From NCBI RefSeq assembly GCF_009617755.1, contig NZ_BGZH01000001.1, positions 1,612,001 to 1,676,000 of the forward strand: a DNA stretch of 64,000 nucleotides, given 5' to 3'. Within the stretch, counting starts at the first letter, position 1, and each line of letters begins with the position of its first letter. The notes under the pieces are model-generated. The model had not been told where the DNA came from. It saw only the letters and a list, made by a program, of their open reading frames with translations, and did not search any database. The DNA comes from Marinobacter salsuginis. GTDB taxonomy: Bacteria > Pseudomonadota > Gammaproteobacteria > Pseudomonadales > Oleiphilaceae. Shown one piece after another: positions 18,775 through 28,798 of the stretch. Made by a program: the position numbers and the translations under genes.

Positions 18775-19413
18775 ATGCAGAAACAGATCCCTGATCCGTC
18801 AGGACACCCTCAATTTAACGATCTCAACCGCCGAAGCTTTCTCAAAACCGGACTGGGCGGCGCTCTTTTTCTTGGTACCGTCAGTGTCACCGCCGGGCTG
18901 AGCGGTTGCGCGACGCAGCCAGCGGGCAGACTCAGTGCCGTTGGCACCCGTATGGATGCCAGTTACCAGTTCCGGTTTTTGACCGAGGATGACATAGCGC
19001 TGTTCGAGGCCCTGCTGCCCGCCATGGTTGGTCCGGGTTTGCCAGAGCAGCCCCAGGCCAGAAACATGGCAATTGCCGGGACGATCGAGCGAATTGACGC
19101 CGGCATCCACAAGTTCGGACCGGCCAACCAGAAGGAACTGCGGCGACTGTTTGATCTGTTGAACTTCGGGCTCACCCGCGTGACCGTTGCCCGGGTCTGG
19201 TCCAGTTGGCCGAATGTAACCACAGAGGAAGCGGATGCGTTTCTGGAACGCTGGCGCACCAGCCGTATCGGGCTGTTCAACAATGGCTACATAGCGCTGA
19301 CCAAGATCAGCAACGTGGCGTTTTATGGCTATCGCGATTTCTGGCACCTGTCCGGCTACCCCGGACCGCCCCAGTATGCTGTCGACGCACTACCACAATT
19401 CCAAAACGCCTGA
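18775..19413 (+). CDS. Tat-exported lipoprotein, gluconate-dehydrogenase small-subunit-like
   Basis: A 212-residue protein with a twin-arginine signal: NRRSFLKTG (about residues 18-26), a hydrophobic stretch, then a lipobox-like LSGC with the cysteine near residue 43. This suggests Tat export and lipid anchoring. The mature part resembles the small (gamma, subunit 3) partner of FAD-dependent membrane dehydrogenases such as gluconate 2-dehydrogenase, which chaperones the catalytic subunit through Tat. The GMC oxidoreductase gene 28 bp downstream has no signal peptide of its own, which fits that partnership. No cytochrome c subunit gene is adjacent, so the electron acceptor is unclear. Confidence 0.75.
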   Translation: MQKQIPDPSGHPQFNDLNRRSFLKTGLGGALFLGTVSVTAGLSGCATQPAGRLSAVGTRMDASYQFRFLTEDDIALFEALLPAMVGPGLPEQPQARNMAIAGTIERIDAGIHKFGPANQKELRRLFDLLNFGLTRVTVARVWSSWPNVTTEEADAFLERWRTSRIGLFNNGYIALTKISNVAFYGYRDFWHLSGYPGPPQYAVDALPQFQNA

Positions 19414-19441
19414 TTGCCAGCTGATCTGACGGAGCAAAAGC

Positions 19442-21031
19442 ATGTCATTAACCGATCGTATTGCCCGGGGCCTGGAATCGGGCTGGAAAGTCACCGATGG
19501 TGCTCGACTGACGGAAAACCTGACCACGGAAGCCGACGTTGTTGTTATCGGAACCGGCGCCGGTGGTGGCACCACCGCCGAGATTCTCGCTCGCAGCGGA
19601 TTGTCCGTAATCCTCGTTGAAGAAGGCCGGCTGTATTACCAGAAAGACTTCAAGATGGACGAGCAGACCTCCTATGCCAACCTCTATCAGGAAGGCATGA
19701 GCCGGGTTACCCGGGACGGAGCGATCGCCATTCTTCAGGGCCGCTGTGTTGGCGGTTCCACCACGGTGAACTGGACCAGCAGTTTCCGTACACCAGAGCC
19801 GACCCTGAACTATTGGGCCGACCAGTTTGGACTGAAAGACCTCCGCCCGGAGGCCATGGCGCCCTGGTTCGACGGGCGGGAAGAACGGCATTCCATGTCG
19901 CCCTGGCAGGTAGCCCCCAACGTCAACAATGACATCCTGCGCCAGGGCTGTGAGAAATTGGGCTACAGTTGGCAGATCATTCCCCGCAACGTCAAAGGTT
20001 GCTGGAACCTGGGTTATTGCGGCATCGGCTGCCCGACCAACGCCAAGCAGGGCGCTCTCATGACCACCATCCCCGGTGCACTCGACAACAACGCCCGCCT
20101 GTTCCACAGCCTGCGCGCCGACCGCCTGGTCATGAACCAGGACAAGATCGACCACCTGGAAGCCTCTGCCTTTGCGGATGATGGTGTCACCCCGACCGGG
20201 ATCAAGGTCAAGCTCAAAGCCCGACACTTCGTGGTCGCCGCCAGCGCCATCGGCAGCCCCGGCCTGCTGCTCCGCTCCGACATCCCGGACCCGAACCAGC
20301 GCATCGGCAAGCGCTCATTCATCCATCCGGTCAACGCCACAGTCGCCCAGATGCCTCAGCGCGTCGACCCGTATTACGGCGCGCCCCAATCCATCTACTC
20401 CGACGAATTCAACTTCCGCGACGGCGTCGACGGCCCGGTTGGCTACAAGCTCGAAGTACCGCCCTTGCATCCCGGCATGTCCAGCGGCGTGATCCCCGGC
20501 CACGGCGAAACCCAGATCAACAACATGGCCGGTCTGCCCCACATGCAGTCCGTCATCGCCCTGCTCCGGGACGGCTTCCACCCCGAAAGCCCCGGCGGCA
20601 CAGTATCCCTACGCGACGACGGCAGCCCGGTACTGGATTACCCGGTCACCGACTACCTCTGGGAGGGCCTCCGCAAGGCCTTCCACACCATGGCCGAAAT
20701 CCAGTTCGCCGCCGGCGCCGAAAAAGTCCGCCTCATGCACCTGGATTCCGACTGGTACACCAACTGGACCGACGCAAAAGCCGCCATCGACCAACTCCCC
20801 ATGGCACCCCACCGCGTCCGCCTGTTCACCGCCCACCAGATGGGCGGCTGCGCCATGGGCGCGGACCCGGCAACCTCGGTTGTCAACGGCTTCGGCGAGC
20901 ACCACCACGTCAGCAACCTCAGCGTGCACGATGCCTCGATTTTCCCCACCAGCATTGGGGCCAACCCGCAGCTGTCGGTTTATGCTTTAGCGGCCAGAAA
21001 CAGCACCAGACTTGCACAAAGACTGTCTTGA
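19442..21031 (+). CDS. GMC-family FAD oxidoreductase
   Basis: A 529-residue glucose-methanol-choline family protein. VVVIGTGAGGGTTAEIL (about residues 34-50) is the FAD-binding Rossmann motif, and the C-terminal GANPQLSVYALAARN carries the second FAD segment. HQMGGCAMGADP near residue 460 contains the active-site histidine region. Members oxidise alcohols or polyols to aldehydes or ketones. With the upstream aldehyde dehydrogenase it would form an alcohol-aldehyde-acid route, possibly for fatty or aromatic alcohols. No signal peptide; likely exported with the Tat lipoprotein partner. GGAG lies 7-8 nt before the ATG. Confidence 0.87.
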   Translation: MSLTDRIARGLESGWKVTDGARLTENLTTEADVVVIGTGAGGGTTAEILARSGLSVILVEEGRLYYQKDFKMDEQTSYANLYQEGMSRVTRDGAIAILQGRCVGGSTTVNWTSSFRTPEPTLNYWADQFGLKDLRPEAMAPWFDGREERHSMSPWQVAPNVNNDILRQGCEKLGYSWQIIPRNVKGCWNLGYCGIGCPTNAKQGALMTTIPGALDNNARLFHSLRADRLVMNQDKIDHLEASAFADDGVTPTGIKVKLKARHFVVAASAIGSPGLLLRSDIPDPNQRIGKRSFIHPVNATVAQMPQRVDPYYGAPQSIYSDEFNFRDGVDGPVGYKLEVPPLHPGMSSGVIPGHGETQINNMAGLPHMQSVIALLRDGFHPESPGGTVSLRDDGSPVLDYPVTDYLWEGLRKAFHTMAEIQFAAGAEKVRLMHLDSDWYTNWTDAKAAIDQLPMAPHRVRLFTAHQMGGCAMGADPATSVVNGFGEHHHVSNLSVHDASIFPTSIGANPQLSVYALAARNSTRLAQRLS

Positions 21032-21080
21032 TCAGTGGGCTAACACTGCCCATCGGGGAGACTCGCACGGGGATAACAGG

Positions 21081-21186
21081 GCCGGCTGGAAGGGCTGATC
21101 CGGGAATGTGAGAAGCCAGGGATGGCTTCGCTCAAGCGCACATGGATGTGCTCGTAGCGTTTCCCGGATCAGCCCTTCCAGCTGGC
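21081..21186 (+). repeat. Nested intergenic inverted repeat, copy 3
   Basis: A perfect 22-bp arm pair (21085-21106 with 21161-21182) extends by 4 more pairs including one G-T. The core has GAAGCC-AGGGAT-GGCTTC and GCAC-ATGGAT-GTGC. Unlike the others, the arm end near the core reads CGGGAA/TTCCCG rather than CAAAAC/GTTTTG. It begins 50 bp after the GMC oxidoreductase stop, and the core points with transcription. Confidence 0.88.
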
Positions 21187-21198
21187 ACTACCGCATAG

Positions 21199-21765
<567 letters not shown>

Positions 21766-21775
21766 ATTTGAAGCC

Positions 21776-21808
21776 GTAAAAAAGCCCCGATCAACGGGGC
21801 TTTTTTAC
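21776..21808. terminator. Bidirectional intrinsic terminator between coaD and DUF945 gene
   Basis: GTAAAAAAGCCCCG and CGGGGCTTTTTTAC form a symmetrical hairpin with A/T tracts on both sides, 11 bp past the coaD stop and 17 bp past the stop of the convergent DUF945 gene. Confidence 0.92.
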
Positions 21809-21824
21809 GACAGGGAACCAGGCC

Positions 21825-23114
21825 TCAGAGCAACGGCGGCAAAGGGATCTCCACCCCGTTCACCTCGAGCATGAGGTCTCTCATACTGGCATCAAGCACC
21901 AGTCGATCGTCTTGCTGGACCAGCAACCCTTGTTTGATAAGGGGTGCCAGCTGCAACCGGAACTCCGGATATTCCTCCGCGAGCGCAACCGGCAGACTCA
22001 GATCCATTTCCCCGGTCAGTTTCTGCATCACCATCAGCATCTCGCCTTTCTTATCGGCTGTCAGCTCCGGATGGGAAATACTGGCGCTGCCCTCCACCAC
22101 ACCTTCCGGCGTGGTTACGGTCAGTTCCGGAAAACCAACGGAGAAGCCGGCAGCTGCAAGGTCACGCAGGGCTGTGTTTACCTCCTGCATGGCATTCATC
22201 TGCTGCTCGAACTGCTGAGGACCACCGGAAGCCTGGTTAAGCGCAAGGGCCTGCAGTGATGACAGGCTTTCCGTCAGCCCGCTCCAGGCCGCCACGTCCA
22301 GCCCTGACAGTTCGAACACCAGCCGCTGGGGGCCATACGTCTCATCGGCCGTTGCAACTCTGGCAACCTCGAAAGCCATCCGCGAATCCAGACGCTCGCC
22401 ATCACTCACCGGCTCACTGCTGCTGCGGATCGAAATCTCCTCGAGCCTGACGGGCGCTTCCGCAACCGGTGTCACCGCAACCGAGTCCACCATCACTTCG
22501 CCAGAGCCGGTCCAGACCTCACCAGACAGATGGGTCATTGTCTGCTCCAGGTGGAAGTCGCTGACCCGAATATCCAGGTCCGGGCCAGACAGAGTCAGAG
22601 CCGGCCAGACCATCAAAGCATCCGCCTGCGAGCCCGAATCGCTGATTTCGATTCTTGCCAACCCGCCGCTGGAGGCAACGGTCTCGCCGGTGCTCGCATC
22701 AGTTACGCTCATCTGGGGCGCTTCGAGCTCAATCACTGCGGTGCCCCAGAGCCGGGTTTCCAGGGTCAGCCTCGGCTCCTCGCCAGAAAACCAGTCCGTG
22801 CCTCCTGATGACCAACCTCCTTCGGGTTCGAAATCCATCAGGCTGCCGGTTACCCCGTGAGTTACATCGGCACGATAGGAGAACTGCTGGGACTCTCCGG
22901 TTTCCGGGTTCGTGAGGTTGATCGAACCAGTGAACCGGGCACCGAGAATACCTCGGTCGTAGTTATCGGTTTCCATGCGAAGGAACGGTTGGGCACTGTT
23001 CACCTCCGCCGTTGCCTGCTGCCACTGCTGTTCAGTCACGTACCCCACGACCCAGGGCAGGCCACCGGCTACAGCCAGTACACCGGCACCAGCAATCATC
23101 CATTTTGCATTCAA
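21825..23114 (-). CDS. DUF945 (YdgA-like) family protein
   Basis: A 429-residue protein with an N-terminal membrane segment or uncleaved signal (residues 5-25), followed by a long beta-rich region rich in alternating hydrophobic residues, as in the YdgA/DUF945 family of inner-membrane-anchored periplasmic proteins. Features typical of the family are the early LPWVVGYVTEQQ segment and repeated ALxLSGPDL-type strands. Function is unknown. It lies 21 bp downstream of ppk and may be co-transcribed with it. Confidence 0.8.
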   Translation of the reverse strand: MNAKWMIAGAGVLAVAGGLPWVVGYVTEQQWQQATAEVNSAQPFLRMETDNYDRGILGARFTGSINLTNPETGESQQFSYRADVTHGVTGSLMDFEPEGGWSSGGTDWFSGEEPRLTLETRLWGTAVIELEAPQMSVTDASTGETVASSGGLARIEISDSGSQADALMVWPALTLSGPDLDIRVSDFHLEQTMTHLSGEVWTGSGEVMVDSVAVTPVAEAPVRLEEISIRSSSEPVSDGERLDSRMAFEVARVATADETYGPQRLVFELSGLDVAAWSGLTESLSSLQALALNQASGGPQQFEQQMNAMQEVNTALRDLAAAGFSVGFPELTVTTPEGVVEGSASISHPELTADKKGEMLMVMQKLTGEMDLSLPVALAEEYPEFRLQLAPLIKQGLLVQQDDRLVLDASMRDLMLEVNGVEIPLPPLL

Positions 23115-23135
23115 AGGTTTTCTCCAGTTCGGGAA

Positions 23136-25277
23136 TCAGGTTTTTCCGGTCAGCCGTTCCAGCAGTACCAGTTGGGAGGCCAGGCGCTCTTCGTCCTCGC
23201 CAGGCTGGTTCTGGATATAGCTGCCGTCCGGTTGCAGCACCCAGGACTGGCAATTGTCGGCGAGGTAGGTGTCCAGATCTTCCCTGACTCTGGCGACCAG
23301 CTCGGGATCATCCAGCGGGAAGGCGGTTTCCACCCGGCTGAGCAGATTACGCTCCATGCCGTCGGCGCTGGAACAATAGACATCCGGGCGGCCGTTGTTG
23401 CCGAAGTAGTACACCCGGGTATGCTCAAGGAAACGTCCGATGATGGACCTGACCCGAATATTCTCGGAAAGCCCTGGCACCTCTGGGCGCAGGCAGCAGA
23501 TACCGCGGATAATCAGATCGATCTTCACACCGGCCTGGGAGGCGCGGTAAAGCGCCTTGATCAGCTGGATTTCCGTGAGCGCATTGAACTTGAAGATAAT
23601 CCGGCCTTTCTCGCCATAGCCGGCTTCGCGCTCGATCAGGCTGAGCAGGCGCGAGTGCAGTGTGAATGGCGAGTGGAACAGCTTCTTGATCTTCAGGGCC
23701 TTGCCCATGCCCGTGAGCTGCTGGAACAGCTTGTTGACGTCGTCACCGATAGACTCGTCACAGGTCATGAAGCTGTAATCAGTATACAGGCGGGCATTGC
23801 CGGCGTGATAGTTACCGGTGCCCAGGTGAACATAACGACGCAGGCGCCCCTCTTCGCGACGGACAATCAGGATCATCTTGGCGTGGGTCTTGTAGCCGAC
23901 CACACCGTACACCACGATCACCCCGGCCTCCTGCAGCCGGCTGGCCAGCTCCAGGTTCTCCGCCTCACTGAAACGGGCCCGCAGCTCGATAACAGCGGTA
24001 ACCTCTTTGCCACGACGCGCGGCGTCCGCCAGGGCTTCAACAATTTCTGAATCGGCGCCGGTGCGGTAGAGAGTTTGTCGAATCGCCAGAACCTGGGGGT
24101 CCTTGGCGGCCTGGCGCAGCAGATCCACTACCGGGCTGAAATTCTCATAGGGATGCAGCAGCAGGATTGGACGCTTGCGGATGGCGTCGAACATTGATTC
24201 CTTGCTGCGAATCTGCCTGGGAATGGACGGTGAAAACCCGGAATAGGTCAGATCCTGACGGTCTACCAGCCCACCGACTGCCATGAGCCGCGTCAGGTTG
24301 ACCGGGCCATGCACCTGATACAGATCCCGCTCGGTCAGACCAAACTCCTTGAGCAGGAACTGAACCAGCTCTTCCGGGCAGTTGTCGGCAACCTCAAGAC
24401 GCACACCATCACCGAACCGGCGGCTGAGCAGCTCACCACGAAGGGCCGAGGCCAGGTCTTCCAGGTCATCCTCCAGCTCAAGGTCAGCGTTTCGGGTCAG
24501 CCGGAACTGATAGCAGCCTTTCACCTCCATTCCGGGAAAGAGCTCATCGGCATGGGCGTGGATCATGGACGACAGGAACACCAGGTTGTCGCCACCGTTA
24601 CAGACATCATCAGGAAGCCGGACCAGACGTGGAAGCGAACGGGGTGCAGGCACGATCGCCATACCGGTTTCCCGGCCGAAGGCATCCTTGCCGTCCAGCT
24701 CCACAATAAAGTTCAGGCTTTTGTTGACCAGGCGTGGAAACGGGTGCGACGGATCCAGCCCGATGGGGCTGACCACCGGAAGGATCTCCTCTTCGAAGTA
24801 AGTGCGCACCCACTCCGCCTGCTCCGGCGTCCACTCCCGGCGACGGACAAAATGAATGTTCTCCTGTTCCATTTCCGGAATCAGAACATTGTTGAGGATG
24901 TCGTACTGTTCGCGAATGTACTCGTGGGCAACACGGCTGATTTCCGCCAGCGCCTGCTCGGGCATCATGCCGTCGGCACCAACGGTTTCCCGGCCGTACT
25001 TCATCTGCTGCCGCAGGCCGGCAACACGGATCTCGAAGAACTCGTCCATGTTGCTGCTGAAGATGCAGCAGAAAATCAGACGGTTGATCAGTGGGTGGGT
25101 CGTATCCAGTGCCTGCTTGAGAACCCGGTAATTAAACTGGAGCTGGCTCAGTTCACGGTTGAAGTAGTTTTCGTTGGCGTCCAGGTTGATTTCCTCACCA
25201 ACCGGGGGCACGTTCACCGGAGCAGGCACACTCCGCTCATCCCCTGCCGTCTGATTCTTCGCCGTATCCGTTGTCAT
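23136..25277 (-). CDS. ppk: Polyphosphate kinase 1
   Basis: A 713-residue PPK1 with the usual N-terminal, head and two PLD-like C-terminal domains. The autophosphorylated histidine is in YKTHAKMIL; the second catalytic histidine is in RFLEHTRVYYF. YVHLGTGNYH and the LNRELSWLxFN-equivalent FNRELSQLQFNYRVL near residue 38 are family markers. It makes polyphosphate from ATP reversibly. GAGGAATC precedes the ATG. The ppk-hemB neighbourhood is shared with Pseudomonas. With phoBR, the phosphate transporter and phoD in this window it forms part of a phosphate theme; no convincing Pho box was seen in the 51-bp gap upstream. Confidence 0.96.
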   Translation of the reverse strand: MTTDTAKNQTAGDERSVPAPVNVPPVGEEINLDANENYFNRELSQLQFNYRVLKQALDTTHPLINRLIFCCIFSSNMDEFFEIRVAGLRQQMKYGRETVGADGMMPEQALAEISRVAHEYIREQYDILNNVLIPEMEQENIHFVRRREWTPEQAEWVRTYFEEEILPVVSPIGLDPSHPFPRLVNKSLNFIVELDGKDAFGRETGMAIVPAPRSLPRLVRLPDDVCNGGDNLVFLSSMIHAHADELFPGMEVKGCYQFRLTRNADLELEDDLEDLASALRGELLSRRFGDGVRLEVADNCPEELVQFLLKEFGLTERDLYQVHGPVNLTRLMAVGGLVDRQDLTYSGFSPSIPRQIRSKESMFDAIRKRPILLLHPYENFSPVVDLLRQAAKDPQVLAIRQTLYRTGADSEIVEALADAARRGKEVTAVIELRARFSEAENLELASRLQEAGVIVVYGVVGYKTHAKMILIVRREEGRLRRYVHLGTGNYHAGNARLYTDYSFMTCDESIGDDVNKLFQQLTGMGKALKIKKLFHSPFTLHSRLLSLIEREAGYGEKGRIIFKFNALTEIQLIKALYRASQAGVKIDLIIRGICCLRPEVPGLSENIRVRSIIGRFLEHTRVYYFGNNGRPDVYCSSADGMERNLLSRVETAFPLDDPELVARVREDLDTYLADNCQSWVLQPDGSYIQNQPGEDEERLASQLVLLERLTGKT

Positions 25278-25328
25278 GATTCCTCGATTCCAGTTTGCTC
25301 GCCGCTACCGGCGAATGACTTGCTTGAC

Positions 25329-26456
<1,128 letters not shown>

Positions 26457-26489
26457 TCAGCAGGATAAGGCGATTAAATGACAGGCTGA

Positions 26490-27518
26490 TTACCGGATCG
26501 AATCCAACGCCCGGGCACGGATCCGTTCGGTTTCATTGAAGTGGCTGGCTCTGAGTCGCTCCAGCGCTTCCCTGCGTTCCGGTTCGGCCAGCCCGGAGGA
26601 CAACAACCGGTCCCGCTCCCCGGCATAGGCCTGCCAGCGGCGGTCCCAATCCTGTTGTTCCGCCTCAAGCCGGGCCAGCCTTTCCGCTGCTGCATCACCA
26701 AAAGCTTCCCGGCGCCAGGCCTCAAGAGCCCTGGGGTCATCCGACAGCTCCTGACGAACCTGCTCATAGTCCGCAAACCGGCGTGTTTCCTCCCGGGCCT
26801 TGCGGAGGGGTTCCGGAAGGGAGGACTCAGCCTGGCGCAGGGCTTCGGCTTTCTGCTCGTCGGTCAGACTGTCATCGCTTGCAATCCTGAGTTTCTCGAC
26901 CTGGAAACGATCCACCGCTTCATCGTCGGCAAAAAAAGCGTTGGCCGTGTCGGCGTCCAGCCAGGTACGGCGCAGAGCCTGGATCTCTGCCATCCTGCGC
27001 TGCAGCTCCCCGGCCCCGAGCCCGGAAACCTCTCCGTAGCTCTGTTCCAGTTCCGAAACTGCCAGCTTGTAGTCCAGATAGGCGCCAAGGGTTACCAGGG
27101 CCTGGGCTCTCGCCGGCTCATCGAGAACCGACAGGGCCCTCTGTATGCGAGCCACCAACTGCGGCAGGGATTCCTCGCCCAGGGCAGAGAGAAAATACTC
27201 AAACAGCTGTCGCAGTTGCGGGGTTGGTATGAGATTGCCCAGCCGGTCCGTTCGGGCCCAACCGTCCGGCACTGACGTACCCGCCAGCGAGGCTGGTAAC
27301 TGCTCAGGAACAGGAACCGAGGACGCGTTGTTCACCAACTTCGATGGTGCGGCAGTAACATCCTCCCGGGCCACTGATATCGGCGGTTCCCCGGTGGTCT
27401 GCGGCGCATTCGAGTCGCCATGGCTGGCAAGATCTGCTCTCATCAACCAGAAGCTGACAACAGCTGCTATTATCAGTAGCAAAACAAGCAAAAGACGGAA
27501 ATGGGACTTCATTGCCAC
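26490..27518 (-). CDS. lifO: Lipase secretion chaperone (lipase-specific foldase)
   Basis: A 342-residue protein with an N-terminal membrane anchor (about residues 8-26), a variable proline/alanine linker and a helical chaperone domain. RQLFEYFLSALGE at about 103-115 matches the Lif signature RxxFDY(F/C)LSAxGE, with the aspartate replaced by glutamate. Such steric chaperones fold cognate class I lipases in the periplasm before type II secretion. Normally the lipase gene lies immediately upstream; here only non-coding DNA and a small SutA-like gene are found, so this copy is an orphan. Start is a GTG at 27518 (GGA 6 nt upstream) or the ATG at 27512. Confidence 0.87.
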   Translation of the reverse strand: MAMKSHFRLLLVLLLIIAAVVSFWLMRADLASHGDSNAPQTTGEPPISVAREDVTAAPSKLVNNASSVPVPEQLPASLAGTSVPDGWARTDRLGNLIPTPQLRQLFEYFLSALGEESLPQLVARIQRALSVLDEPARAQALVTLGAYLDYKLAVSELEQSYGEVSGLGAGELQRRMAEIQALRRTWLDADTANAFFADDEAVDRFQVEKLRIASDDSLTDEQKAEALRQAESSLPEPLRKAREETRRFADYEQVRQELSDDPRALEAWRREAFGDAAAERLARLEAEQQDWDRRWQAYAGERDRLLSSGLAEPERREALERLRASHFNETERIRARALDSIR

Positions 27519-27623
27519 AGGAATTCCGGGTCTTCGGGTGACTGACGGCTTGCCCAGGTTACCGGCGCAAAACCACAGAGAATGAGGATAAACGAGGCTG
27601 GCCAGTCATACCGAGACAGGGAT

Positions 27624-27653
27624 CAAAAATGGAGCCGGGGCGGAGCGCCCCGG
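27624..27653 (-). terminator. Intrinsic terminator after the SutA-like gene
   Basis: On the minus strand CCGGGGCG pairs with CGCCCCGG around a 3-nt loop, followed a few bases later by a TTTTT run. It lies 17 bp past the stop of the SutA-like gene, separating it from lifO. Confidence 0.75.
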
Positions 27654-27669
27654 ACTGCCGTGCCAGCGT

Positions 27670-27891
27670 TCAGAGGGAGCGGTTGTTAAAACCCACATCC
27701 ACCTTTCGCGGCGTGTCAGAGCGGAAGGAGGTATCCACCTCCTGAATTTTTCCGCCCTGGCTCAGGAAGGCTTCGATGTCTGCCTGCAACTGTGCACGAA
27801 CACGTGCACGGCCGGCTATGGAATGGTTGTCGTCACTGTCGCTGGTCCAGCCTCCGGACTGCTCCAGGTTGCTTTCGTCGAATTCACTCAT
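27670..27891 (-). CDS. Small acidic protein, SutA-like C-terminal motif
   Basis: A 73-residue protein with an acidic, disordered N-terminus (residues 1-22) and a short helix running into IEAFLSQGGKIQEV (about 40-53). From memory, the Pseudomonas aeruginosa RNA-polymerase-binding regulator SutA has the equivalent FLSRGGKVQEI segment followed by a basic tail, and the pattern here matches. This protein is shorter, with a reduced acidic region. A role in transcription during slow growth is inferred only. GGAG is 8 nt before the ATG, and a terminator follows, so the gene is probably transcribed alone. Confidence 0.6.
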   Translation of the reverse strand: MSEFDESNLEQSGGWTSDSDDNHSIAGRARVRAQLQADIEAFLSQGGKIQEVDTSFRSDTPRKVDVGFNNRSL

Positions 27892-28163
27892 GATCTTTTC
27901 TCCATCAACGAAAACAGATGGTCGAGTGCTGCGACCCCGCAGGGGACCTCACTCCGTATCGACGAAGTCCGCCTGCGGCCTCGCCTTGGCGTCTTTATAA
28001 TCTGCTTTTGGTGACCACGCTATTTCTTGGCAACGTCTTTTTTGTAATTTTTTGTAAGCATTGACAACCAATTGAATTGCATGCGGAAATTTTACATTCG
28101 TCAGTAGATCAAAAAAATTGACACAAAGAATGAATAATGATTCACTACTTTTAGGGAGCCGGA

Positions 28164-28796
28164 ATGGCCTATCGAGAAACAGAGAAAATGCGCCAGCGTA
28201 AAGCCGAGGCGCGAAAACGAATCGTGGAGTGCACTTATCAGTGCGTGGCCGAGGGCGGCTTCAGAAGCGCCCGCATTACCCGGATAGCCGGTTTGGCCGG
28301 CGTTGCCACAGGAACTATTTACCGGCATTTCGAGTCCAGAGAGGACCTGTTCGCGGAAATTTTCCGGTTGGCAACCCAGCGGGAAGTCGACAAGGTTGCC
28401 GAGGCCCTTGGCTCCCCCGGGAACGCAGCTGAACGACTGGAACGGGCACTCAGACAATTCGCCGAGCGGGCACTGAAAGGCCCGCAAATGGCCTGGTCGC
28501 TGATTGCCGAGCCGGTGGACCCGAAAGTCGAGGAAGAAAGGCTGGCGTATCGCAAGGCCTACGCCAACCTGTTTGAGAAAGCGATCCGCGAAGGCATTGA
28601 AGAAGGATGCATCCCGGATCAGGACGCTCTCCAGAGCAGTACATGCCTGGTCGGCGCCATCGCGGAAAGCCTGGTTGGCCCACTGTCACCCACACAAACC
28701 AGCCAGGCGAACAGCGCAAAAGAAGACAACAATGACCCGCTGGTCAATTCCATCATTCGCTTTTGTATGCAGGGGTTGACCGGCACCAGGAGGTAG
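28164..28796 (+). CDS. TetR-family regulator upstream of acyl-CoA dehydrogenase
   Basis: A 210-residue TetR protein. The N-terminal helix-turn-helix (residues about 17-63) includes IAGLAGVATGTIYRHFESREDLFAEIF, with the classic GTIYRHF turn. The C-terminal domain would sense a ligand, perhaps an acyl-CoA or related molecule given the next gene. The upstream 272 bp is AT-rich, with TTGACA at 28055 and again at 28118. Translation is tightly linked with the acyl-CoA dehydrogenase gene: its ATG follows the stop codon by 2 bp. Confidence 0.88.
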   Translation: MAYRETEKMRQRKAEARKRIVECTYQCVAEGGFRSARITRIAGLAGVATGTIYRHFESREDLFAEIFRLATQREVDKVAEALGSPGNAAERLERALRQFAERALKGPQMAWSLIAEPVDPKVEEERLAYRKAYANLFEKAIREGIEEGCIPDQDALQSSTCLVGAIAESLVGPLSPTQTSQANSAKEDNNDPLVNSIIRFCMQGLTGTRR

Positions 28797-28798
28797 CT

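Noticed and set aside
19969..21000. Long open frames on the opposite strand and other frames in the GMC and acyl-CoA dehydrogenase genes
   Set aside because: They are shadows caused by high third-position GC; none has a ribosome-binding site or recognisable family pattern.
27910..28010. Possible relation between GACCCCGCAGGGG here and in the insertion of repeat copy 5
   Set aside because: Only about 13 bp are shared and no flanking similarity or hairpin design is present.
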